NCBI GenBank assembly: GCA_963632245.1 | Contig: CAVGTF010000040.1 | Coordinates: forward strand, 1-15,744 | DNA from: UBA1724 sp963632245 | Lineage (GTDB): Bacteria > Verrucomicrobiota > Lentisphaeria > Oligosphaerales > Oligosphaeraceae | Reading direction: 5' to 3' | DNA length: 15,744 bases | Shown: positions 5,801-13,509 of the stretch, piece by piece | Position numbering within the stretch: position 1 is the stretch's first letter | Layout of the letters: every line of letters begins with the position of its first letter | Position numbers and translations under genes: made by a program | Notes under the pieces: model-generated | What the model saw: the letters and a program-made list of their open reading frames with translations, nothing else | What the model was told of the DNA's origin: nothing | Database searches by the model: none

Positions 5801-7431
5801 TGACCATCCAGGTCGCTGACGAGTCCGAAGCCGGCGCCACCAACACCCTGACCATCTCCCTGAAGGTCACCTCCGTGAACGATGCCCCCGTGGTGAAGGC
5901 GGAAGACCAGTATGTGCTGCCCGATGAGCGCGGCACCGAGATGACCGCCACCCTGAAGGTCTCTCTGGGCGTTGGCGAAGACGACCAGGAGCTCACCGAG
6001 GCGAATATCACCGAGGTCACCGATGAGGACGACATCTTCGACGGCAATCCCGCCATCGCGGTCTCTGGCGACCAGGTCACCCTCACTTACACCGTGAAGG
6101 CCGATGCCGAGCTCGGCAAGAGCGCCTCCATCATCTTCACCGTCACCGATAACGGCACCACCGACGGCGTCGCGGATCCCAAGACCAGCGAGCCCGCTAC
6201 CATCACCGTCTTCGTGGGCGCCTCTCCCTGGTATCCCATCGTCTCCTTCACCTGCACCGATCCCGAGAACCACACCGACGGACATACCTTCGTGCTGAAT
6301 GCCGAGGGCGAGGAGACCCTGAGCATCACCGTCACCGAGGAGGGACGCACCCAGCTGCTGCCCAAGGACTACTACGAGCAGGGCTTCGAGGGCTATAAGG
6401 GCGAGACCGACATCGATGTGAGCATCTACGTGTGGAGCCGCAGCAAAGGCACCACCGACGAGCTCTGCGCAGAGCGCGAGATCTCCGTCAGCGAATACGG
6501 CCTGCCCGGCACCGCCTCCAGCGATACCGAAAGCCTCACTGCTGACGAGAAGGGCTATGTGACTCTGCCCGACATCAGCGTGCCCATGGCGAGCTCCTAC
6601 GAGCTGGAGATCGTGAACGAAGAGGGCGAGGTCGTCCAGACGATCGGTCCCGTGGACTTCGAGCCCAGCGAGAACGGCATGATCCTGCCCAACATCACGG
6701 GCCGCGAGTTGCAGATCTCCGAGGCCGGCAAGTACACCCTGGCGGTCACTGGCACCAACCCCGAGGGCGAGGGCGAGAAGACCGAGGTCCTGACCATCGA
6801 GGTTCCCGAGTCCAGCGAGGCGGTCCTGGAGTGGGGTGAGTCCCCCGCTTTCGCGCCTGCCAGCGGCAAGGTCCTGACCAGCGGTTCCGTGAAGTTCGTC
6901 TGGCCCGTGGCCACCAACGCCACCAGCTACCAGCTGCGCGTCTACGGCGCCGATGGCAGCCAGGTCGCCGAGGTCTCTGACATCAATGCCAACAACGCCG
7001 TGGTGGAGCTGGAGATCTCCGAGGAGCCCACTTCCTACAGCTGGTATGTCACCGCCACCAATGGCAAGAAGTCCATCACCAGCGATACCCTCCAGTTCAC
7101 TCTGGCCGAGACCACCGAGACCCCCATCGTCACCGGAGTCTACACTGAGCTCGCGGATGGCGAATCCACTGGAAACCTGGTGCTGGTCACCGAGGGCGCG
7201 GTTGCGGAAGACGTCACCATCACCTTCGATGCACAGTACTTCTCCATCCCCGAGATGAAGTGGTTCTACGCCTACAAGGGAACCGCCACCATCACCGACG
7301 GCCGCATCGTCCTGGATATGCAGGGCGCTCCCACCGCCGCTGACGACTACGTGGCCCTGAAGCTCTACGCAAACGGCAAGGAGACCGGCGATTACGTGGT
7401 CTACCTGGTTCAGGACGGCGGAAGCCTCTAG
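2857..7431 (+). CDS. Giant secreted multi-domain Ig/cadherin-like repeat protein (1524 aa)
   Basis: The start is fixed by a good ribosome site and by a signal peptide (basic RKK at 10-12, hydrophobic 14-30, cleavage near A26 or A31). The mature protein is a string of beta-sandwich domains. Boundaries show as linkers of the 'N-x-APV' type: about residue 295 (VKPVDDPAEL), 434 (LPVINSV), 528 (ENSAPVV), 646 (ENPVPVV), 770 (VDRAPSAP), 883 (NTAPYF) and 1005 (VNDAPVV). Acidic D-x-D/DxDG motifs near domain ends suggest calcium binding, as in cadherin-like domains. Residues about 1328-1420 resemble a fibronectin III fold, ending in 'YSWYVTATNG'. The last 100 residues are another beta-rich module. No catalytic motif, sortase signal or dockerin is seen. 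A surface-layer, adhesin or scaffold role is inferred. The first 150 or so mature codons (nt 3061-3360) differ sharply in base composition from the rest. Confidence 0.85.
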   Translation: MISNFTGILRKKSALALFCCVSLLFAQSLLANWTLEMVSGSVLPNGNFLEGKYVKGVSTKAGVQLYLTTDKNAVQTITTLVTSPDAAKSKWDSLVWEIEAGAEPPTMGSPSVQVQFDAGLEKTAVQANVSRQYLGTLYYTIEDNIKTATTTAKILSGYTPKGDDYMDPECLVDLTGPSTISLVDSFSFFVKGGYEMNEDQEGGLTIDATDEQFECTAWNGSTDVVSSSEVEFSAASLAEDSASAGTVSVEKGQILFTPAENFNGEVTIKATAKSTNADLSKAAPVDVDVKIAVKPVDDPAELYVYGTPSLNFVEGKKVSETEGLELWFYEKEVDAGEANLAEDATLGLLNADNTSAYQLAVKLVQTTPAGVTPEDGKVYYKVDFSDCDTEIAYTTVRHPDTSKDFSAKLSVVDGGADKQEASLETTAKVTDTDRLPVINSVKVASISGKLDGADGVYTIQADSKFEITAEVTDADEEDKATYTVADKYSDGTEASAPWKKDATLKPVVTATSNGQSVDYDGTLELTVENSAPVVSASSGRIFILRGGSNYTGTTTVTLSDVDGAADLETIPEKAALEDTSTLTGEVSITSVAKDGDANALVVTLSYTVPEDQRASENDLSGTATITFADKSGEQVSYALTIDYKENPVPVVALKESSLAIDEVDEDGVAMVFTVEATATDQDVYPAGVKSWNITVPEGWTYEVVETTGIGTVDSGVATSTAKWTVITAGYDTIANGDDAQRTKTLASQVKVIAVDAATDGEGSAELAVTVTDVDRAPSAPATVDTTPEEPVHGSTLVATAQGATDEDSDTIAYEYAWSYSADGTAFTAINGEGEVGNKLSAADAIKKGYTVKVAAKTKTTPYSDVDLVVTSENATEATWTIGNTAPYFFYVGETEATEPTEAPAVEEAITYEWTVAEDSEASTRYVAAYDVDVVDGVDTLTYSLAEELDEAIGTASIDATTGAITFQPAEDYFNDGTDMPVLTIQVADESEAGATNTLTISLKVTSVNDAPVVKAEDQYVLPDERGTEMTATLKVSLGVGEDDQELTEANITEVTDEDDIFDGNPAIAVSGDQVTLTYTVKADAELGKSASIIFTVTDNGTTDGVADPKTSEPATITVFVGASPWYPIVSFTCTDPENHTDGHTFVLNAEGEETLSITVTEEGRTQLLPKDYYEQGFEGYKGETDIDVSIYVWSRSKGTTDELCAEREISVSEYGLPGTASSDTESLTADEKGYVTLPDISVPMASSYELEIVNEEGEVVQTIGPVDFEPSENGMILPNITGRELQISEAGKYTLAVTGTNPEGEGEKTEVLTIEVPESSEAVLEWGESPAFAPASGKVLTSGSVKFVWPVATNATSYQLRVYGADGSQVAEVSDINANNAVVELEISEEPTSYSWYVTATNGKKSITSDTLQFTLAETTETPIVTGVYTELADGESTGNLVLVTEGAVAEDVTITFDAQYFSIPEMKWFYAYKGTATITDGRIVLDMQGAPTAADDYVALKLYANGKETGDYVVYLVQDGGSL

Positions 7432-7453
7432 GGAGACTAAGTCGCTAAAGCCC

Positions 7454-7498
7454 CCTCTCTTCCTCCTTCCGGAATCGTTCCGGAGGGAGGGATAGGGG
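7454..7498 (+). terminator. Long hairpin with 3-nt loop, no U-tract
   Basis: Bases 7454-7474 pair with 7478-7498 around loop TCG: nearly every position pairs, with a few G-U pairs and one mismatch. The palindromic TTCCGGAA forms the top of the left arm. It lies 22 nt after the stop of the 1524-residue gene. What follows is CGGCGAAAAAACG, without Ts, so termination or 3'-end protection is inferred from position only. Confidence 0.6.
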
Positions 7499-7565
7499 CG
7501 GCGAAAAAACGATGTTCCTGATTTGTTGAATACTTGGTAATTAACACAGAGGATAAATCAACACC

Positions 7566-8582
7566 ATGAAGAAAACCCTCGCTTTTCTGTTCGCGGGACT
7601 GCTCGGTCTCTCCCTGACCGCCCAGACCGAGGCACCCGTCGCCGAAGCCCCCGCCGCCGAAGCCCCCGTCGTTGAGGAGGCACCCGCCTTCGAGTCCGAT
7701 AACGACTACTCCGGCGACTGGAGCATCTCCGTCGGTATCTCCTACCGAAACTTCCATCGCCCCAATCTGAAGGGCGGCTCCTCCCCCTCCGCCGAGGGAT
7801 ATGTCATGGACGAGACGGATGGCTCCCTGAAGGAGGCCACCCAGGAGAATCTGGACAGCGCCTGGAATGCCCGCTATCCCGGAGTGGAGCGCGGCGTGAA
7901 CCGCCTGACCTTCGGCGATATCACCGGCTTCTCCGCCTCCGGCCGCGGCTCCTACGCCGATCGCGAGCGCATCGCTCCCGTCGTCGGCTTCTCCACCAGC
8001 CTGTGGGCAAAGGACGCCCTGGATCTGGCGCTGGTCGGCAACTTCCAGTATTACACCATGGACACCAAGCTCCAGGGCCGCGGCAGTGACAGCACGGGCG
8101 CCAATCTCTACGACCGCTTCGTTTCCATCATCGACGGCACTCTGACTCCTACCAGCGGCGATGCATCCAAGCTGCCCAGCAGCTCCTCCTACCAGGGCAC
8201 CACCAACATCGCCACCAAGGTGAACTTCGACATGGATCTGTATGTCCTCGACCTGGGTCTCTCCCTGGGCTACAACCTGGACAATGGCCTGCGCGCCTTC
8301 GTGGCCGCCGGTCCTACCCTGTCTCTGGCTGACATGGAGAGCTCCGCCTACAACTCCGTGGGCGTCGGCTCCGGCAAGGACAGCAATTTCGGCCGTGACA
8401 ACGAGAACGAGTTCAACTGGGGACTCTACGCCTCCGCCGGCGCTGGATACTGGTTCAACGAGACCATCGGCATCTCCGCCGAGCTGCGCTACGACAAGGC
8501 ATTCGGTGACGTGGGTACCCGCTACGCCAGCCAGTCCCTCAATACCTTCGGCGGCATGCTGAAGATGCAGCTCCGCTTCTAG
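7566..8582 (+). CDS. Outer-membrane beta-barrel protein
   Basis: The product has 338 residues with a signal peptide (MKKTLAFLFAGLLGLSLTA, cleavage after A19). ATG 7566 is preceded by AGAGGA at 7548-7553, a rather long 12-nt spacing. Residues about 21-41 are a low-complexity Ala/Pro/Glu linker built from a repeated A-P-V/A-x-E-A unit. From residue 49 the protein alternates short amphipathic strands (WSISVGISYRNF, LDLALVGNFQYYTM, VDFDMDLYVLDLGLSLGYNL, LRAFVAAGPTLSL, NWGLYASAGAGYWF, IGISAELRYDKAF). It ends in MLKMQLRF, with the terminal Phe expected of the outer-membrane assembly signal. An OmpA/OmpW-like porin or structural barrel is likely; the exact family is not recognised. It has its own terminator and sits between two giant secreted proteins, so a partner or anchoring role is possible but unproven. 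Confidence 0.8.
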   Translation: MKKTLAFLFAGLLGLSLTAQTEAPVAEAPAAEAPVVEEAPAFESDNDYSGDWSISVGISYRNFHRPNLKGGSSPSAEGYVMDETDGSLKEATQENLDSAWNARYPGVERGVNRLTFGDITGFSASGRGSYADRERIAPVVGFSTSLWAKDALDLALVGNFQYYTMDTKLQGRGSDSTGANLYDRFVSIIDGTLTPTSGDASKLPSSSSYQGTTNIATKVNFDMDLYVLDLGLSLGYNLDNGLRAFVAAGPTLSLADMESSAYNSVGVGSGKDSNFGRDNENEFNWGLYASAGAGYWFNETIGISAELRYDKAFGDVGTRYASQSLNTFGGMLKMQLRF

Positions 8583-8597
8583 TCGGAACTCCTGCGG

Positions 8598-8635
8598 AAA
8601 AGGCGGTGCCGTCGCCATGCGGCGCCGCCTTTTTT
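8598..8635 (+). terminator. Strong intrinsic terminator
   Basis: AAAAGGCGGTGCCG (8598-8611) pairs with CGGCGCCGCCTTTT (8620-8633), 14 pairs including one G-U, around an 8-nt loop, and runs straight into T's (8630-8635). It lies 16 nt past the barrel gene stop and separates it from the downstream operon. Confidence 0.9.
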
Positions 8636-8684
8636 GCTATGTAGACCACCGCTCACTTTTTGATAAACTTTCTCTGCCGTCCCC

Positions 8685-11600
8685 ATGAAGCAACTCCCCA
8701 TAATCCTGATTCTCTGCCTCCTGTTCCTGGGAGTCGTTCTGCATGCCCAGGAGGAGGGAGCCGCCGTGACCTTGGCGACGAAGGCGGATTTTGGCGTGCT
8801 CTCCCTGGAGGGCGTCCTGGATGATGGGCGGGTGATGGCGCGGGGCGTCCCCGTCGGGAAGGCCGAGAAATTTGTGGGTGGGTATCTTTTGGATGGCACG
8901 GAAGACTCCTGCAAGACGCCGCTTTTCGCTTACGAATCCGAGATCAAGCTCTTTAATTTTGCGTGGAAGGTCCGTTGGATGGGTGTCTCCACGGATGGAA
9001 CGGGGGAGTTCCTGGCGTTGCGTCAGGAGGAGACCGATGCAACGGGGACGCATTATGCCCGCAACCTGGTCCTGGGCTCCGATGGCAGTAAGAAGACCGC
9101 GCCCTACGATGGCTTTGTGTTAGGCGACAATGGCGCGGCATTCGGATATTCTTTGTCGGACAATGAGCTTGTTTTAGGGAGTATTGCGGGGAATGTCTTC
9201 CAGAAGCAGTGCGCCCTGGATCCGAAGAACTACGATGGCATCCCGCCGGTGGTGACCGCGGATTTTTCGGAGTATTTCTACGTTTCTCGGGAGGGTGACA
9301 AGGAGTCCGGCATTCGTCGGGGCGTGCCGTCCAATTTGGATGCGGAGCCAGAATTGCTTTTTACTCTAGGAAAGCAGCAGTTGCTGGATAGCCAGGAGCG
9401 CTACTCCTGCCGGGAGACGGTCTGGATGGCGTGCAGTCCCCAGGGAGACGCCCTGGCGTTCCCCTCTCGAAAGGGCGATGTGGGAAAGACGCGGCAATTC
9501 TGTCTGGCGGAGAAGAACGCCCTGGATGAATGGGATTCTCTTGTGCTCTCCGAAAGCGAGGCATACGATCCCTGCTTCTCCGAAAATGGCCGCTTCCTCC
9601 TCTATCGACTCCAGGACGGCACCCTGATCCGGTATGACCGCAATACCAACGAGAGCCTCTCTTTGGGGACCGTGGCGCAATCCGGCATCTCGAAAGAGGG
9701 CGCCCTCTGCGTCCTCTCCCCCAATGGCCGATACGTCTCCTGGATTGACGCCACCGGACAGGTCCTCCGGGCGGATCTGGGCGCATCTATTCAGACCGCG
9801 GAACCGATCCTGGTGGTGTCGCCCCTGGGGGCAGATCGCGTCGCCTCCTTGGGAGTGGAGGTCAGCGGCGCACAGTCCACTACCACCATCTCCTGGAAGC
9901 TCGCGGATTCCGAGGCAACTTTCCCGGGGAAGATTCTCTCTTCCGAAAGCGGCGAGGAGATCCCTTCCGGCGTGGCGTATTCCGTGAAGACGCTCCCCTG
10001 GGTGGTGAGCGGCTTGGCCAACGAGGGACGATATGTCCTCGTCTATACCCTCGATGATGGTACCAGCTGCCAGCAGGAGCTCCGTGCCACAAACTTCCGG
10101 AGCATGGCACAGGAGCTGGTCGCCAGCAAATCGCAGGTCTATTCCTACGATTCCGTCCATTTCGCGGATGCCGATACTCTCCTGGCTTTGAGCTCCGCCC
10201 CCCTGGATAACCAGCAGCACACCAGTACCGCATTCTTTCAGCGGGAGGCCGACTCTGACGCCACCTGGCAGGCGCTCACGGCTGAGGAAGACACACCAGT
10301 CTCCGGACAACAGGACGCCTCTGGTGGGCTCTATTGGGTGGAGGAGTCCACGGGCGCGCTGCACCGCGGAACGACGGTCGTCATCGACTCCGGCGTCTCT
10401 GCAGCGGACGGGGATCTGCGGGTCTCCTGGAATGGCGCGGTGGCATGCATCCGCCAGAGCGACAGCGCCCCCGCGCTCCTTTTCTCGGACGACGACGGCG
10501 CCTCCTGGCAACAGGTGGCATCCCCCGCCTACAGCCCTGTGCTCTCCGCCTCCGGCGATTCGCTGGCGTGGCTGGACAAAGACGGAAAGCTCCAGTGCCG
10601 CTTTGGACGAAATGCAACGGCAGTCGCTCTTCTGAAGGGCCGGACCTTCTCCGCTCTTTGGGGAATGACCCTCGATGGCGGCGGACTCCTCTGCCAGGAG
10701 ACCACCGGTGCCTTCCTTTGGGTGAAAAACGCTACCGGATATAATTCCCCCACGGTGCGCGAATTGCCATTGCCCAAAGACGCCACGGCGCTCTCCCTCT
10801 CCGGCAATGGTAGGCGACTCTGCTATCAGTCAACGCCCGATGGCGAAAGGTCCTCCAGGGTCTATTTGCTGGATCTGACGGATGCCGAGCCCCAGTGCCT
10901 GACTCCGCAGACCACCTATGATGTCGAAAAGCCCGCGTTCTCTCCCTCCGGACGATACATCGCCATGGTCAGTTGTGCGGATCTCACCATCCAGGGTGCC
11001 GAGGAGACCGCCACCGGCGCCGTGGTGCCCTTCCTGTGGGAAGACCCCGAGTGGTCCAATACCGCGCCCGATTTCAATGTCACGAAGCTCAATGACCTCC
11101 AGGAGGACTGCAAGGAGACGAATCTCCGGCTGGGGAGCAACGACGCCGATGGCGATGCCGTGGGAACCTGGATCACACAGTCGACCTCCCATGGCACGCT
11201 GCGCTTGGCGCCCCCCGATGGCACCATGTCCTCCACGCGGGTCTACTACAAGCCTGAGGCGGATTTCTGCGGCGAGGACTCCTTCGTGCTGGAAATCACC
11301 GACGGCACCACCTCCCGGAAGGTCACCTGGACGGTGACGGTCACTCCCGTGAACGACCAGCCTGTCTGGTCAGACAAGATGCCCGCTTCCGTGACACTGA
11401 CTGCCTGCGAGACCACCACACTGCTGCTCTTCGTGGATGATCCGGATTTGAGGGACCCCGTCCCCGATACGCTCACCTTCGCCGTGGAATCCGCCGCAGA
11501 CTGGGCTTCCGTGGTCGCCACGCCCGCTGAGGAGTCCCAGGGAACCCTGACCCTCTCGCCGACCTTCGACCAGTTGGGAAGCGGCACGTTGCTCCTCCGA

Positions 11601-12158
11601 GTCACCGACGGCACCGGCGCCAGCGCGGAATACTCCCTCTCATACACCGTGAATCTGCCGCCAGCCGTCACCCTCAAGCTGGAAGTCCTCCGGGATGACT
11701 CTCTGGCGCCGACGGATCCCACCACTCCCCAGGAGAAACTCCTGTCGACCTTGGCGGGATGCTGGAAGGCGATCCCCGAAGGAGAGTGGGTGCCCCTCTC
11801 GCTGCCGGGCGAGATCTCGGTCACGGAGCTCTGCAACGCCCTGGGTACGGAGTTTCTCCTGGTGCTGAATGCCGACCGAACGGGATACCTCCAGCTGCGG
11901 GAGGGCGTCCTCCCCGCCGGCACCGGCTTCTGGGCATGCCCGCACTGGAATTCCGAGGCGTCCCTGAAGGTGACTCCCGCGGCCATAGACGACGCACGCA
12001 GCCTTTTCCGGGGACCGGTCTGGGGCGAATCGTTCGATCTGCCGGAGGACTCCAACGACTGGTTCTGGGAGGTCTCGGGGGATGCCTGGGGGCGCAGCCG
12101 CAGTGGTGACATCGGAAGGGGATACATTTTGCATGCGCCGAAGGATTCGGCGCCCTAG
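8685..12158 (+). CDS. Secreted PD40/TolB-like beta-propeller and Ig-like protein (1157 aa)
   Basis: ATG 8685 opens a signal peptide (hydrophobic core 5-19, VLHA cleavage after A21); no Shine-Dalgarno site is visible. Residues about 30-780 contain scattered PD40-type blades with the pattern S-P/x-x-G-R/D-x-hydrophobic: CSPQGDALAF (about 250), FSENGRFLLY (298), LSPNGRYVSW (344), LSGNGRRLCY (about 704) and FSPSGRYIAM (about 751). This is typical of TolB-like propellers, which usually bind proteins or ligands. Residues about 792-985 are two Ig/cadherin-like domains, the first starting at NTAPDF and the second at VNDQPVW (about 888). Residues about 1001-1157 are a C-terminal module ending 'DIGRGYIL', similar in layout to the end of the gene at 1-852. 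No enzyme active site is seen. It heads an apparent operon, and the next gene begins at the base after its stop codon. Confidence 0.8.
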   Translation: MKQLPIILILCLLFLGVVLHAQEEGAAVTLATKADFGVLSLEGVLDDGRVMARGVPVGKAEKFVGGYLLDGTEDSCKTPLFAYESEIKLFNFAWKVRWMGVSTDGTGEFLALRQEETDATGTHYARNLVLGSDGSKKTAPYDGFVLGDNGAAFGYSLSDNELVLGSIAGNVFQKQCALDPKNYDGIPPVVTADFSEYFYVSREGDKESGIRRGVPSNLDAEPELLFTLGKQQLLDSQERYSCRETVWMACSPQGDALAFPSRKGDVGKTRQFCLAEKNALDEWDSLVLSESEAYDPCFSENGRFLLYRLQDGTLIRYDRNTNESLSLGTVAQSGISKEGALCVLSPNGRYVSWIDATGQVLRADLGASIQTAEPILVVSPLGADRVASLGVEVSGAQSTTTISWKLADSEATFPGKILSSESGEEIPSGVAYSVKTLPWVVSGLANEGRYVLVYTLDDGTSCQQELRATNFRSMAQELVASKSQVYSYDSVHFADADTLLALSSAPLDNQQHTSTAFFQREADSDATWQALTAEEDTPVSGQQDASGGLYWVEESTGALHRGTTVVIDSGVSAADGDLRVSWNGAVACIRQSDSAPALLFSDDDGASWQQVASPAYSPVLSASGDSLAWLDKDGKLQCRFGRNATAVALLKGRTFSALWGMTLDGGGLLCQETTGAFLWVKNATGYNSPTVRELPLPKDATALSLSGNGRRLCYQSTPDGERSSRVYLLDLTDAEPQCLTPQTTYDVEKPAFSPSGRYIAMVSCADLTIQGAEETATGAVVPFLWEDPEWSNTAPDFNVTKLNDLQEDCKETNLRLGSNDADGDAVGTWITQSTSHGTLRLAPPDGTMSSTRVYYKPEADFCGEDSFVLEITDGTTSRKVTWTVTVTPVNDQPVWSDKMPASVTLTACETTTLLLFVDDPDLRDPVPDTLTFAVESAADWASVVATPAEESQGTLTLSPTFDQLGSGTLLLRVTDGTGASAEYSLSYTVNLPPAVTLKLEVLRDDSLAPTDPTTPQEKLLSTLAGCWKAIPEGEWVPLSLPGEISVTELCNALGTEFLLVLNADRTGYLQLREGVLPAGTGFWACPHWNSEASLKVTPAAIDDARSLFRGPVWGESFDLPEDSNDWFWEVSGDAWGRSRSGDIGRGYILHAPKDSAP

Positions 12159-12851
12159 ATGCTGCCCCCTCTGATGAACGAAGCCGTCTTCATTGTTATT
12201 CCCTGCTATCGGGAGGACCCCGCGGTGGTCGCCCGCACCATCGAGCCACTCCTTCAGGAGGACTATCGCGTGGTGCTGGTGGACGATGGCTCCCCGGAAC
12301 CCCTTCGCCTGCCCGGAAAAGCCGTCACTATCCTCCGGCATCCCTTGAATCGGGGACAGGGCGCCGCCCTTCAGACCGGTGACGAATACGCGCTGTCGCG
12401 TGGCGCGGAGGCGGTGGTGCACTTCGATGGCGATGGACAGCATGACGCTTCCGCCATTCCGCCGGCTCTGGAATTCCTTCGCTCCCATCAGGCGGATGCA
12501 GTCCTGGGCTCGCGATTCCTCCGTCCGGAGGACACCGCCGCCGTGCCCCCGAAACGCCGACGGCTTCTCCGCCTGGCGCGGGTGGTCAATGGCATTCTGA
12601 CGGGGGTATGGCTCACGGATGCCCACAACGGCTTCCGGGTGCTCTCCGCAAAGGCGCTACGCGCGCTGGACTTGCGGGAGGACCGCATGGCGCACGCCAC
12701 GGAGCTCCCCGCACAGCTGAAGAAAGCGGGTCTCCGCTGGAAGGAGCTGCCCATTCGGGTGGCATACACCGAGTATTCCCAGAAGAAGGGCCAGCGCTTC
12801 TGGTCCGCCTTGGAGATCCTCTCCGATCTGCTGCTGGAACGATGGCTGTAG
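12159..12851 (+). CDS. Family 2 glycosyltransferase (DPM1-like)
   Basis: The product has 230 residues, a compact GT-A catalytic domain without membrane segments. Motifs are in the expected order: VIPCYRE near the N-terminus, VDDGS (41-45), the metal/nucleotide-binding FDGDGQHD (89-96), GSRF (117-120) and DAHNGFR (154-160), which matches the acceptor-side GFR motif of dolichyl/polyprenyl-phosphate mannosyltransferase relatives. It is therefore expected to move a sugar from a nucleotide-sugar to a lipid phosphate or glycan acceptor; donor and acceptor cannot be read from the sequence. ATG 12159 directly follows the TAG of the propeller gene; ATG 12174 (residue 6) is a possible alternative start. 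The tight spacing suggests translational coupling. The usual partner membrane domains (GtrA-like or C-terminal TM helices) are absent. Confidence 0.85.
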   Translation: MLPPLMNEAVFIVIPCYREDPAVVARTIEPLLQEDYRVVLVDDGSPEPLRLPGKAVTILRHPLNRGQGAALQTGDEYALSRGAEAVVHFDGDGQHDASAIPPALEFLRSHQADAVLGSRFLRPEDTAAVPPKRRRLLRLARVVNGILTGVWLTDAHNGFRVLSAKALRALDLREDRMAHATELPAQLKKAGLRWKELPIRVAYTEYSQKKGQRFWSALEILSDLLLERWL

Positions 12852-13477
12852 CATCCGCATCATCCCACACCTCGGAGGCGCTCCTCCAGCAGCTCCTCTC
12901 CTGCACCGAGGCGGTCGCCATCGATTTCGAGACCACGGGCTATGCGCCGGAGGCCATGAATGCGCCCTGGCAGATCGGCCTGGTGGTGATTTCGCAGGGC
13001 AGGGTGGATATGTCGCGCTCCTTTCAGTCGCTGCTGCGGGTGGGCGAGGAACACGCCTTCAATCCCTATACCCCCGGACGATGGGCTCAGCTCCGGCAAG
13101 AGCTCGCACAGGCACCCACGCTCCAGGAACTCTGGCCCGAATTGCGGCCACTGCTGCAGGGGAAAGTGCTGGTGGCACACCACGCTCCCACGGAACGGGG
13201 GATCCTGGCGCAGGAGTTCCCCCTACAGAGCTTCGGTCCCTGGGTGGACACCCTCGCCGTCGCGAAAGCAGCCTATCCCAAATGCCGAAACTACAAGCTG
13301 GAGAACCTGGCACCCACATTGGGACTGCTTCCCACGCTTCAGCAGAAGTGCCCCGGGCTGGCACCCCACGACGCCTTCTATGACGCCGTGGCATGCGCCT
13401 CTCTCCTGGAGGCCGTCCTGGCCGCCCCTGGCTGGAAGGACCTGACTCTGGAGACCTTCACCCGACTGGCGCCCTGA
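12842..13477 (+). CDS. DnaQ-like DEDDh 3'-5' exonuclease
   Basis: The product has 211 residues. ATG 12842 lies inside the end of the glycosyltransferase gene (10-nt overlap), just ahead of the conserved domain. Exo I is AIDFETTG with D28 and E30 as metal ligands. Exo III is HDAFYDAV with H176 and D181, giving the H-x4-D signature of the DEDDh class (DnaQ epsilon, RNase T, ExoX relatives). Exo II is VAHHAPTERGIL (111-122): the usual H-N-x-x-F-D is changed so that E118 stands where Asp is normal. 'YKLENLA' before Exo III is also typical. It probably degrades DNA or RNA ends. It lacks polymerase or helicase fusions, so replication proofreading, repair and RNA trimming all remain open. It is cytoplasmic, in an operon with cell-envelope genes by apparent chance or co-regulation. 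Confidence 0.85.
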   Translation: MAVASASSHTSEALLQQLLSCTEAVAIDFETTGYAPEAMNAPWQIGLVVISQGRVDMSRSFQSLLRVGEEHAFNPYTPGRWAQLRQELAQAPTLQELWPELRPLLQGKVLVAHHAPTERGILAQEFPLQSFGPWVDTLAVAKAAYPKCRNYKLENLAPTLGLLPTLQQKCPGLAPHDAFYDAVACASLLEAVLAAPGWKDLTLETFTRLAP

Positions 13478-13509
13478 TCTCGCACCCAAATACGCACGAT
13501 AGACTTTTC

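Noticed and set aside
2836..6285. Very long - strand open frame (about 1149 codons) opposite the giant surface protein gene
   Set aside because: Its product is a monotonous Gly/Leu/His/Ile/Val-rich sequence, which is what the complement of GAC/GTC/ACC/GCC-rich codons gives. It has no domain and no ribosome site, while the + strand has a signal peptide, domains and a good ribosome site. The same reasoning removes the - strand frames at 1379-2695, 7437-8618, 9366-10511, 11640-12626 and 13378-14628.
12608..12841. Upstream in-frame extension of the exonuclease
   Set aside because: It lies inside the glycosyltransferase gene in another frame and reads as low-complexity sequence; ATG 12842 precedes the conserved Exo I motif.
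13393..13509. Upstream in-frame extension of the Mur ligase
   Set aside because: It overlaps the conserved end of the exonuclease gene and gives a Pro/Gly/Arg-rich leader unlike any Mur ligase; ATG 13510 starts just before the nucleotide-binding fold.
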